A stretch of DNA of 20,884 nt from Ignavibacteria bacterium (GTDB taxonomy: Bacteria; Bacteroidota; Ignavibacteria; Kapaibacteriales; UBA4661). The translations under genes were made by a program, and so were the position numbers. The stretch is taken from assembly GCA_013298375.1 (NCBI GenBank), contig JAAFHM010000023.1, forward strand, positions 1 to 20,884, written 5' to 3'. This document shows positions 8,801-15,533 of this stretch, piece by piece (position 1 is the stretch's first letter; each line of letters opens with the position of its first letter). Below the pieces are notes generated by a model. That model was not told where the DNA came from, ran no database searches, and saw only the letters and a list, made by a program, of their open reading frames with translations.

Positions 8801-10083
8801 ACGGCATCATTTCCGTGCCGTTGTCCGCCGGAAAAGCTATTCAAAGCCTGAGAATACCCCGTTGTACCAAAACCAGCACCATCGCCAGCTACCCTATTGG
8901 AGCGACCAACACCACCGCCAGCACTTTCGGCAGCAGTCTGGTCAGCGGCATTTCTAGCATCATAATATCCTGATGTGCCGAATGGGTGACCCGTACCGCC
9001 ACCAGCTGCTTCGGGATTATCTTGGATAGAGCCACGTGAGGTGCCGCCAATGACATCATTGAGCGAATTTCCACCTGTTGTTTTCAGGACATTAGGGTTT
9101 TGCGCGAGAGCTGGTGTCTGGGGCGTAAATGCCTTTGCCCCCGTTCCATTCCCACTTAAATACGTCCATTGCTGCTCACGTGTGGAGGGATTGTTTAGCC
9201 CTCCGGCAGCCCCCCCAGTGAAGCCATTACCACCGACCATACCCGGAGGATCTGAAAAGCCAATATCACACACACGCCCGCCGCCGCCGCCACCGCCAGC
9301 CCCACCCTGCTTACCAACTGCATTTGCAGAAAGTATTGCGCCACCACCGTCAATAGTACCTAATGCCAGCATGACAAACGGCAAAAAACCTTGATTTCCG
9401 TCGGCAACAGCATCACAATCCACCGTCGAAACGACATAGCGGCGCGTCGTATTGCCGCCACCTCTGCCTTCGAGACTCAGGTTATTCACGACAAGCGCAC
9501 CACGCCGTGAACGCACGGATTGTGGCTCGCCATCTGGTCCGCGAATTTCGCCTATCATGATGGAATCGGGATTATTATTGGTTGTGCGTGTTATTTCTGA
9601 AGCATTGGTATATGGCTGCACAATGTAGAGCGTATCGGAATTGGACACGGAATCCGCCCGACCACTCACCACGACGCGAAGAGGAATACGAAACTCAGCA
9701 GTAAGATTATTCCAATACTGTGCATTGGGGCGCACATTCGGCAGGACAAAAACTTGAGTAGAAATTAGACGACCATTCCACGAAACAATGACAGGACCAA
9801 TCACGACTTTCGTTGAGTCAGCAGGGCGGGCAAGTTCAACCCGCACCGCATCATTCGGGTTGTTGAGGTACAAACCATCCTTACCAAAAGCAGTAGTATC
9901 CCACGTTGCGGCAAAAAATTCAACATAGGCGCTCATATTGGGAGCGCAAACATCGGGGAGAATGTATTTGATTTCCGGGCGCTGTTGCTGCGCATCTGCT
10001 TCTTTCGGAAGAGCAAAAAACATACTCCACAGCAATCCATAGACGATAAATCGACGACGACGCATAAAAGAGAACGTATTCAT
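5866..10083 (-). CDS. Giant glycine-rich, HYDIN-like surface protein with T9SS type A sorting domain
   Basis: The 1405-residue product starts with an Arg-rich n-region and hydrophobic core ending ADA-Q, so signal peptidase should cut after residue 31. Residues about 200-560 form a glycine-rich region with GGGGGGG runs and repeated units such as GGGGGGALRISA and GSGGHIAVHSRR, a style seen in large adhesin-like surface proteins. Residues about 830-1150 hold Ig-like choice-of-anchor D/HYDIN-type units (IDFGDVAIGSSRDTVITI, LRFGSVRFFNAVTRRVQV). The last 89 residues (1317-1405) are a type A T9SS sorting domain: VYPTPVREELSV, YSVQIVTMLGNRLL, IPSGVYGIVLTT and a final strand. It should be exported by Sec, then by T9SS, and attached to the surface or released. 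An adhesion or matrix role is inferred. The start at ATG 10083 follows a 15-bp tandem repeat. The gene lies between the vWA-OmpA gene and the lipoprotein gene. Confidence 0.88.
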   Translation of the reverse strand: MNTFSFMRRRRFIVYGLLWSMFFALPKEADAQQQRPEIKYILPDVCAPNMSAYVEFFAATWDTTAFGKDGLYLNNPNDAVRVELARPADSTKVVIGPVIVSWNGRLISTQVFVLPNVRPNAQYWNNLTAEFRIPLRVVVSGRADSVSNSDTLYIVQPYTNASEITRTTNNNPDSIMIGEIRGPDGEPQSVRSRRGALVVNNLSLEGRGGGNTTRRYVVSTVDCDAVADGNQGFLPFVMLALGTIDGGGAILSANAVGKQGGAGGGGGGGRVCDIGFSDPPGMVGGNGFTGGAAGGLNNPSTREQQWTYLSGNGTGAKAFTPQTPALAQNPNVLKTTGGNSLNDVIGGTSRGSIQDNPEAAGGGTGHPFGTSGYYDARNAADQTAAESAGGGVGRSNRVAGDGAGFGTTGYSQALNSFSGGQRHGNDAVMPIAGGSGGASGNPQGGCGGEGGGGGGALRISASTLTNLTIEARGAVGLRGNPLPIIGGPPVNGGAGSGGHIAVHSRRRAGNIRINVLGGDFARSIYSGAGRIRYDTPNRIGNETDTSIAPSENGGMYRSYTGITLDPRTEAVSPYTLPVPLRGYGGAAGGVRFFRRTLNGRWEQRGDSVQLGGSGGFGLNSLLASDNDFIPVTASPRVEQDSLLFIVTAQRSFMPSPQDKEVIPEWIMSQSGTNMVRVLPLPLIETSVAAGQPFVFPTLERCGLERRTIEGIVKIYNRRGGTLRIDSVRVLSPYFRMDTVDRPRFIPKKGDSVMVRLRFIATAAIPADSLLLRTTLQIFHNDTIPDVGEGSRPNPINIALQAPLKTILFNLQPDVNSNSIDFGDVAIGSSRDTVITIRNASRDAVRYTVSARSPIASAPFIFAERSLTSDSIQVRIRFQPTAQGAAAPQTAIVRVQGVGICSSDTASYQFTLTGVGTRPQLDIPNTDSLIRFGTIAPICFPDTATARAQFKVASAGNSLLTVGVRMASTASFFVLSPTMFTMMPNNEQQVQVRFTASPSTQATTPYRDTVIITTNDARPEARTRRIPIFLEVQSNFARVSILPQDTVLRFGSVRFFNAVTRRVQVTNIGNTPVTVNIAALRAPYRIVQPAQRLLQLAPGARDSIVIEFLPSDAQMPDVPVQDILRLSYTNIAAPCLLKPDSLALIGTPTGPIAMQARIWLDTLRSVNMLRDTSIRVWGQVLGTAIDRSDNFRAALRVRRGMFYPRSQALSSPFGTPTLDSNRADSLDRFFVMTVPNVRLTNTPTVIATIGGTPILTDTMRSAVEWVQTQTRWGRRDSVYQVEAGNFGNGLLVMNVVLQGANNTPRLPNNAITRRNTRLIAVYPTPVREELSVQALLGQNGIYSVQIVTMLGNRLLAQDWKQNNAQTSNNEASTLTLSLKSIPSGVYGIVLTTPSGERESVLITVEK

Positions 10084-10096
10084 AGCCTACGCTTTG

Positions 10097-10155
10097 ACGG
10101 TATTTTTCTTAACGGTATTTTTCTTAACGGTATTTTTTTGACGTTATTTTTCAAG
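10097..10155. repeat. 15-bp tandem repeat in the leader of the T9SS-cargo gene
   Basis: ACGGTATTTTTCTTA occurs twice exactly (10097-10111 and 10112-10126). Two degenerate copies follow: ACGGTATTTTTTTG (10127-10140) and ACGTTATTTTTCAAG (10141-10155). The array fills nearly the whole gap between the vWA-OmpA stop (10144) and the start of the next gene (10083) and runs over that stop codon. On the minus-strand mRNA it gives repeats of TACCGT followed by A-rich spacers. Confidence 0.85.
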
Positions 10156-11775
10156 GATCACAATTTCTGTTCGGCGGTTTAAACGCCGTCCTGTATCGGT
10201 ATCATTCGTAGCAATCGGGCGCGATTTGCCGAAACCAAGCGTATGAATGCGATGTGCCGCCACTCGGCGCTGTATCAGATACGCCTTCACCGCCTCAGCG
10301 CGTTGGAGCGACAAACGCAAATTATATTCCGCACTGCCAACCCCGTCGGTATGGCCTTCGACACGGATAACAACTGTTTTGCGATTCGTCATAAACTCCG
10401 CAATTCGCTCAAGTTGCGGTTGAAAGGTAACAACGGGAATAGATTGATTTGTTGCAAAAAGTAAGTCTTCAATAATCAATTTACGACCAATTTGGAGAAT
10501 GGGAATTGTTCGCCGCACCAGTTCTAAATTGCGATCATTCACAATGGCAACGTTGATAGAATCAGGTATTGCCGGCTCTTCTGAGCGATAGGTGATGGCG
10601 TACATATTCGCCAAGGTGCTGGAATAATTATCAAGAATTGTCCCGAAAGGCTTGGTAATATCGAAGGTGGCAGCGCGAGTAGCATCGGCAATTTTTTCAT
10701 ATTGCTTGAACACCGACTTCGTAATAGGAACAATTTTCATTTCACGAGCTTTTGCCGAATCAATAATGCTTTGAGTGGTAAAGGTTGTTGTTCCGTCGCC
10801 ATCTTCGCCTTTTTGATGATAGGGCGCATCGGTGATAAGCAATGCCATTTTACTGGCGGCAGGGCGAAATTTCAGTTTCATTGCGGCGTTGAGCGCTTCG
10901 AGGGCATTCTCTTTTTCGTCTTTTCCACCTTTTGCTTGAGCGCTGGAAAGCCACCAGAGAAACTCTTGAACATCACTTGTCGGCTGGCGTACAACCTCAA
11001 CTGAGTCGGAATATGTGACCAACCCCAAGCGAAAATCAATACCTTTTGCAAGAAGATTTTTTGCGAATTTGTCAACATTTGCCCGGACAGCATTGATGTA
11101 ATCACCCATTGTTGCCGTCACGTCCAGAACAAAGACAAAATCAATGGGAATACGCTTATCGGCAGAAATCTTTTTGACGGAAATCACTTGACGACGTTTA
11201 CCATTTTCCACAACGGCAAGTTTCTGCTGCTCCAGCGTCGCAAATGCCGCACTATCGGCGGTTGTTGCCTCAACGATCAATCCAACCTCAGGAAAGCGCG
11301 TAATATCAACGTTTTGGATAAATAGTTTTAGGCGGTCGTCAATAGATTCAATTTTTGCACCTTTTTGAACACCTTGTAAAATGCCCTCGCGCTTGATAGA
11401 ATCAGCTGCTTCTATCTCGCGTCGAAAAAGATTGGGCGGCAAACCCGAATTGCCTGTATTGACACGAGGAGTAGTCGCCTTGGGTGCAACGTCTGTCGCT
11501 GCGGTGTGATGTGGTTTGGGTTTCGTCGAAGATTTGAATACGTCCGTTTGTGTGGGTTTTGTTGTCTGGCTTCGACTTGGTAAGATAGGAGAAACTTTCT
11601 GCCTTTGAAGAGGCGGGTTCGCCGTTTTTCTAGGAGCAGATGAATTTACCGCCGTATCGCTTGCTGATGCTTTTTTAGGTTGTCCCCAGACCATCTGAGT
11701 TTGCAAACATATACTTAAAAATATGAATGAAACGATTACGGTATATCTCATTGTTGCCCAAGTATTGTGATTCAT
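10144..11775 (-). CDS. von Willebrand A domain plus OmpA C-terminal domain envelope protein
   Basis: I place the start at ATG 11775 because GGAG lies six bases upstream; ATG 11787 and TTG 11790 are in-frame alternatives adding 4-5 residues. This gives 543 residues. The N terminus is a signal peptide (cleavage near VWG-Q), followed by a Lys/Pro/Thr/Ser-rich linker of about 75 residues. In 548-residue numbering, the vWA domain spans about 215-400 with MIDAS motif D223-V-T225-A-T227 and ITD at 319-321, so a metal-dependent ligand site seems intact. The OmpA domain (about 445-548) has the peptidoglycan-binding signatures VEGHTDGVG, NLRLSLQRAEAV and GRRLNRRTEI. The protein probably tethers to peptidoglycan in the periplasm while its vWA domain binds a partner. 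It lies just upstream of the giant T9SS cargo gene, 60 bases apart, so that cargo is a candidate partner (inference). Confidence 0.93.
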   Translation of the reverse strand: MNHNTWATMRYTVIVSFIFLSICLQTQMVWGQPKKASASDTAVNSSAPRKTANPPLQRQKVSPILPSRSQTTKPTQTDVFKSSTKPKPHHTAATDVAPKATTPRVNTGNSGLPPNLFRREIEAADSIKREGILQGVQKGAKIESIDDRLKLFIQNVDITRFPEVGLIVEATTADSAAFATLEQQKLAVVENGKRRQVISVKKISADKRIPIDFVFVLDVTATMGDYINAVRANVDKFAKNLLAKGIDFRLGLVTYSDSVEVVRQPTSDVQEFLWWLSSAQAKGGKDEKENALEALNAAMKLKFRPAASKMALLITDAPYHQKGEDGDGTTTFTTQSIIDSAKAREMKIVPITKSVFKQYEKIADATRAATFDITKPFGTILDNYSSTLANMYAITYRSEEPAIPDSINVAIVNDRNLELVRRTIPILQIGRKLIIEDLLFATNQSIPVVTFQPQLERIAEFMTNRKTVVIRVEGHTDGVGSAEYNLRLSLQRAEAVKAYLIQRRVAAHRIHTLGFGKSRPIATNDTDTGRRLNRRTEIVILEK

Positions 11776-11794
11776 CAAAATCTCCATCAAAATA

Positions 11795-11833
11795 GAAAGC
11801 CCTATGCAGGTACATTATCTGCAAGGGGCTTTC
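11795..11833 (-). terminator. Hairpin between the barrel gene and the vWA-OmpA gene (terminator or attenuator)
   Basis: GAAAGCCC (11795-11802) and GGGCTTTC (11826-11833) are perfect inverted repeats, and GCAG / CTGC inside them extends the stem after a small bulge. On the minus strand the stem follows the barrel gene stop (11908) by about 75 bases and is followed by TATTTTGATG. That short T-rich tail runs straight into the ribosome binding site of the next gene. Confidence 0.55.
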
Positions 11834-11907
11834 AAAAATACGGTTCTCTTTCCAGAAAAACAACGTTAATGCAAACGCTTATTTCTCCTTGTGATTTTCT
11901 GCAAAAA

Positions 11908-13497
11908 TTAGCGTGGTATCAGAACGCGGAATACTGGTGATATCATAAAGTATGCTTGCTGCTCATATGGGCGGAGTTCTCTCAGCACGTGAGCATACTT
12001 TGCTTCCACATAGAGCCAGTTACCAAAAATTGGCAAATAAGCAGTCCCTAAGAGAATTTGATTGGAGTATTGAAAGCTAAAACCAAAGGGGTATGACGTT
12101 TCATTACGGTATTCAAATTTCAGGAAAATCCAATCAAGAACATTTTGCGGTCTATAATTGATCAATCCGCGTCCATCACGACTAAGAGGAGCAACGCTGC
12201 TAGGGGTTGCAAAATATACTGGTCCGAATTGCCCTCCCGTTTGTACAAGTGCAGTTTCGGTGACTTCTGAATAATTTATACCCGCATCAACGCGGAAGAT
12301 GTTGTCTGGTGGATTTTCTGCTCCTTCTACCTCAAGCCACCAGGTATAGAACAAAGTCGCCTGAGCAACTGTTCTTAAAAGAGGGGTAATGGTCTGAACA
12401 TCTATGCCACTGGCTTTGCGCTGGGTAATAAACTGCGGCTGCTCACCAAAACGTGGATGTGATGCAAGCAGTTGAAGACGTTCATTAGAAGGAATCCTGT
12501 TATCGCTATCGAAATTCACGCGTGAGAAACTCAACGGCTCGGCGAGTGGTACAGATTGGTTAATACCCTGAATTGGCTGCTCAAGATTGATTCTTGCACC
12601 TATAACGCTCGTTTTATTATCCTCACCCAAAGGCAATACACCTTCAAAGCTTACAGCAATTTTGGGGTCAGGTCCCATATTCAGCCGACGCTTACCCAAA
12701 AAGTCAATAAAACGTGGATTCTGATTGCCTGCATCATCGTTAAGGCGATAGACAACGCCACCGCTTAATTTCAAAAGGTTAGGAACAACACGACGGGTGT
12801 TATTGTCGTAGTTATCAATAAGTGGGCGCATTGCGGTAATTTTTGCTTCACCAGCATACCAGAAATGATACCCCATGTTATCATTCCCAATGGTGTTATG
12901 AATCCACCAATTTGTCGAACCAACGCGGAGCATCTGATCAAAGACGGAAAGCGAATAATATTGACGACCACCAGTAGGCATACGGAAGTTATTTTCGCCA
13001 ACACCAACTTTTTTCTCAATTTCATTAGTAACTTTTCCGCCGACATTTGAGACAGCAACAAAGTCATGGCAATACTTCTCTTCACCTTCCGCGCCAACAG
13101 GCTCTGCAATAAGGTCTTTGACACCTTGAAGCATAAGCTCGTCAATTTCTTTTTTTACGATAATCGCACTACCGCATTTAATTTGGTAGAGTTCATATTT
13201 ACCATTTTTTTTCGGCTCACCCCAGATTGATATTTTTGCCAAATCGGGTCCCGGCTCTCGTCCAGCCGTCTTAAACTGCTGTTGGATAATTTTTTGAACT
13301 TGTGCCTCGCAGACTGTCCAGCGACTAAGAAACGGTAAAGCCCTGTCATCAATGTTCTTAAAAGCATTGGGAATACCGCCAGGATTAGTAGTGTCTGGAG
13401 TTGCAGGTGCAGCCGACGACGAGCCTTGTCCAAAAAGAGGAGATATACTCGACACGACAAGCACACAGGCGCTGAGAACCAGAGAGTATCGTTTCAT
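11908..13497 (-). CDS. Predicted outer-membrane beta-barrel protein, paralogue B
   Basis: The 529-residue product is not a family I recognise by name. It has a signal peptide cut near FG-Q (residue 23), a Ser/Ala/Pro/Thr-rich spacer, and a probable periplasmic domain (about 45-200) with three cysteines (63, 108, 143). From about 200 onward it alternates aromatic and polar residues like a barrel, ending in strands such as LKFEYRNETSYPFGFSFQYSN, WLYVEAKYAHVL and a last strand FMISPVFRVLI. The motif GNDNMGY (204-210) corresponds to GNDDIGY in the upstream gene, and the last strands of the two proteins also align by eye, so they look like diverged duplicates. It follows that gene by 198 bases and precedes the vWA-OmpA gene. 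ATG 13497 lacks a clear Shine-Dalgarno. Function unknown; a channel, secretion or anchoring role would fit. Confidence 0.75.
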   Translation of the reverse strand: MKRYSLVLSACVLVVSSISPLFGQGSSSAAPATPDTTNPGGIPNAFKNIDDRALPFLSRWTVCEAQVQKIIQQQFKTAGREPGPDLAKISIWGEPKKNGKYELYQIKCGSAIIVKKEIDELMLQGVKDLIAEPVGAEGEEKYCHDFVAVSNVGGKVTNEIEKKVGVGENNFRMPTGGRQYYSLSVFDQMLRVGSTNWWIHNTIGNDNMGYHFWYAGEAKITAMRPLIDNYDNNTRRVVPNLLKLSGGVVYRLNDDAGNQNPRFIDFLGKRRLNMGPDPKIAVSFEGVLPLGEDNKTSVIGARINLEQPIQGINQSVPLAEPLSFSRVNFDSDNRIPSNERLQLLASHPRFGEQPQFITQRKASGIDVQTITPLLRTVAQATLFYTWWLEVEGAENPPDNIFRVDAGINYSEVTETALVQTGGQFGPVYFATPSSVAPLSRDGRGLINYRPQNVLDWIFLKFEYRNETSYPFGFSFQYSNQILLGTAYLPIFGNWLYVEAKYAHVLRELRPYEQQAYFMISPVFRVLIPR

Positions 13498-13531
13498 AGT
13501 GCTTACGCTGAAAATCGTAAAGTAAAGAATA

Positions 13532-13546
13532 TTCTAACAGTTAGAA
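13532..13546. promoter_or_regulatory. 7-bp inverted repeat upstream of paralogue B, possible operator
   Basis: TTCTAAC-A-GTTAGAA is a perfect 15-base palindrome lying 35-49 bases before the start codon at 13497, inside the 198-base gap between the two barrel genes. Its size and position would suit a repressor-binding site at a promoter, but no regulator is known and short A/T palindromes arise by chance. Confidence 0.3.
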
Positions 13547-13695
13547 AAACCAATATGTCAGATTTTTATGATATAACATTGCCGAAAACAGCAACGATAA
13601 GAAGAAGGCAGAAAAAGAGCATCACTTTTTATGCCATTTTAAGAGGACGCTGAACATCTTCGACGAAATGAACACCAACCGCCGATATTGATAGA

Positions 13696-15441
13696 TTATG
13701 GTCCCCATCGAAAGATAAAACGCAATGAAGGAAGTGCTACCAAAGAAGACTCCCATTCGTATGGAGCGCGCGCAATTGGCAAGAATATACGTCCATCAAT
13801 ACGAATAGCCGTTAAAAAGCCCGTATCGCTAATAGGCACTTGTATCCATCCCATACCCGAACCTGCTCCATCAAAATATTGAATGTATGCGCCAAATGGT
13901 ACGGAAAGCCCATACGACATATACTCAATACGGAAAAATGGATTAAATATCAACTTTGATGTTCTATCTGTGCCAGGAACGAAATCGGCACCCAATGACT
14001 GCGGAACCCACTGCTCCATTTGATAGCCAGCAGCACCAATTTTGAAGCGGAGATTATATCCTAAATTATCTTTGTCGGGATCGTTAATACCGATAGAAAA
14101 AGTATAATTGACCAAACCATGCCAGCGCATAAGAAAACTTTTACGAAGGCGCATCTCATCGGGGATGCCTGTTTCTAACGGATTGACAAATGGTCCTCTA
14201 TCATTATAGCGGATTCCATTACCAAGCATAAATGAGCCAGAGGCATTGAAGACACCGCTTCTCTCAATTAACTTAAAGGGAAAGTCAAAATTGAAATTTA
14301 GCCCAACGCTATTGGTTAAGGTCGTAAATCGACTTGGCAATGTGAGAATAGGAAGAATATTCGGTGCCCAAAGCGATGTAGGCAAGATAACACCCAACTT
14401 ATTTGCATCCCAAAGCGCATTGATAGCGACCCGCTCGCTCCAAAGGGAAGGATAACCAATATCATCATTCCCGAACCGCATCTCTACGCCATATTGAGGA
14501 AGGTTTGTTGGTTCACCTTGCACATCGGCAGGATTTTGATAATGCCGCCAGCTAATCAAATCAGCTGCACCAATAACAATTTCATCGCTGAATGTTTTGT
14601 CACCTTCAATAGCTTTATGCGGCTCACCTTCGGTAATCATAAGATATTCATTGACCTTATCTTCTCCGATCATTTTCGTCACGACTTCTTTATTGATCTT
14701 CATCGCGACACTTTGTGTGGGACGAATAGCAGAGGTTTTTTCAGCAGGATTCTGCTTAATCATTCCTTTGAGATATTCATACATATTTTCTGCACCCGTA
14801 CCTTCGATTGACCCTTTGACAGCAATCATAGACCCCGTCGAATCATCTTTCTCAAATTCTTTGGTCTTGAATTGGCGTAAATCGCTTGCATCCAAAACAG
14901 CACTGCTAATTGGTCCATTGAGGGCATTTTTCAAAAAGTCTGGGTCAGCAGCCTGTTGTTGAGTGGGTGCTTGAATTCCCATAACACCGAGAATAACCGG
15001 ATCATTACCGTCGGTATAACGTTCACATAGAACATAAACCTTGCCAATACGAATAAGACCAGCCAATGCAGTGTAGTAATTCTTCACCGTCTCGCAATCC
15101 GCCGGGCTACCGCCTTCATCAATCATTGTCTGCGGTACGGGCTGTTTCTTTTGAACCCGCTTTTTAATATCATCGGTATTAGTACACTCTTGTTCTGCTG
15201 TCTCCAACGCTGGTGTTCGAGGATAGCCTGGCGTAATAGACTCGCTAAAACGCTTCACGGCGGAGGCATCTGCCTCATACAGTGAGATATTGGAATACTT
15301 ATAATAATCCATCTTCCGCAAGAATGTTTTGGTTAATTCTTGCGATTGTAGGTTGCCACTACAAGCAATGAGTATCGCCAAAAGCGCAACAGCACACGGG
15401 TATAACGAAATGCAACGATGATATAAGACTTTTGTATGCAT
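13696..15441 (-). CDS. Predicted outer-membrane beta-barrel protein, paralogue A
   Basis: The 581-residue product starts with a hydrophobic segment ending LIAC (Cys27), which fits a lipobox, though cleavage at LQS-Q by signal peptidase I is also possible. Residues about 45-310 form a probable periplasmic domain with three cysteines (86, 116, 139). The rest looks like a beta barrel: GVEMRFGNDDIGYPSLW (318-334), VGLNFNFDFPFKLI, and closing strands FFRIEYMSYGLSVPFGAYIQYF, AIRIDGRIFLPI and LPSLRFIFRW. A terminal strand rich in aromatics is expected for proteins inserted by BamA. It begins 92 bases after the GldM-like gene in the same direction, with AGGA six bases before ATG 15441. By eye it is related to the next gene downstream. 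No function is known; association with the GldM-like protein is inferred from order. Confidence 0.75.
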   Translation of the reverse strand: MHTKVLYHRCISLYPCAVALLAILIACSGNLQSQELTKTFLRKMDYYKYSNISLYEADASAVKRFSESITPGYPRTPALETAEQECTNTDDIKKRVQKKQPVPQTMIDEGGSPADCETVKNYYTALAGLIRIGKVYVLCERYTDGNDPVILGVMGIQAPTQQQAADPDFLKNALNGPISSAVLDASDLRQFKTKEFEKDDSTGSMIAVKGSIEGTGAENMYEYLKGMIKQNPAEKTSAIRPTQSVAMKINKEVVTKMIGEDKVNEYLMITEGEPHKAIEGDKTFSDEIVIGAADLISWRHYQNPADVQGEPTNLPQYGVEMRFGNDDIGYPSLWSERVAINALWDANKLGVILPTSLWAPNILPILTLPSRFTTLTNSVGLNFNFDFPFKLIERSGVFNASGSFMLGNGIRYNDRGPFVNPLETGIPDEMRLRKSFLMRWHGLVNYTFSIGINDPDKDNLGYNLRFKIGAAGYQMEQWVPQSLGADFVPGTDRTSKLIFNPFFRIEYMSYGLSVPFGAYIQYFDGAGSGMGWIQVPISDTGFLTAIRIDGRIFLPIARAPYEWESSLVALPSLRFIFRWGP

Positions 15442-15533
15442 GAGCTATCCTGCCAGAAAAATGTTCAGAGGAAAAATGATATGCGATATATGTTTAAATT
15501 TGCGACGAGACAAACAACAAAGCCCTTAATGTC

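Noticed and set aside
9041..9394. Plus-strand frame with a polyproline run (PPPPPPPAPP)
   Set aside because: It is the antisense reading of the glycine-rich coding region of the T9SS cargo; GGC runs read as Pro on the other strand. No start signal or known domain.
9985..10182. Plus-strand frame with repeated NGIF residues
   Set aside because: Produced by the 15-bp tandem repeat read on the opposite strand, with both ends inside the coding regions of minus-strand genes.
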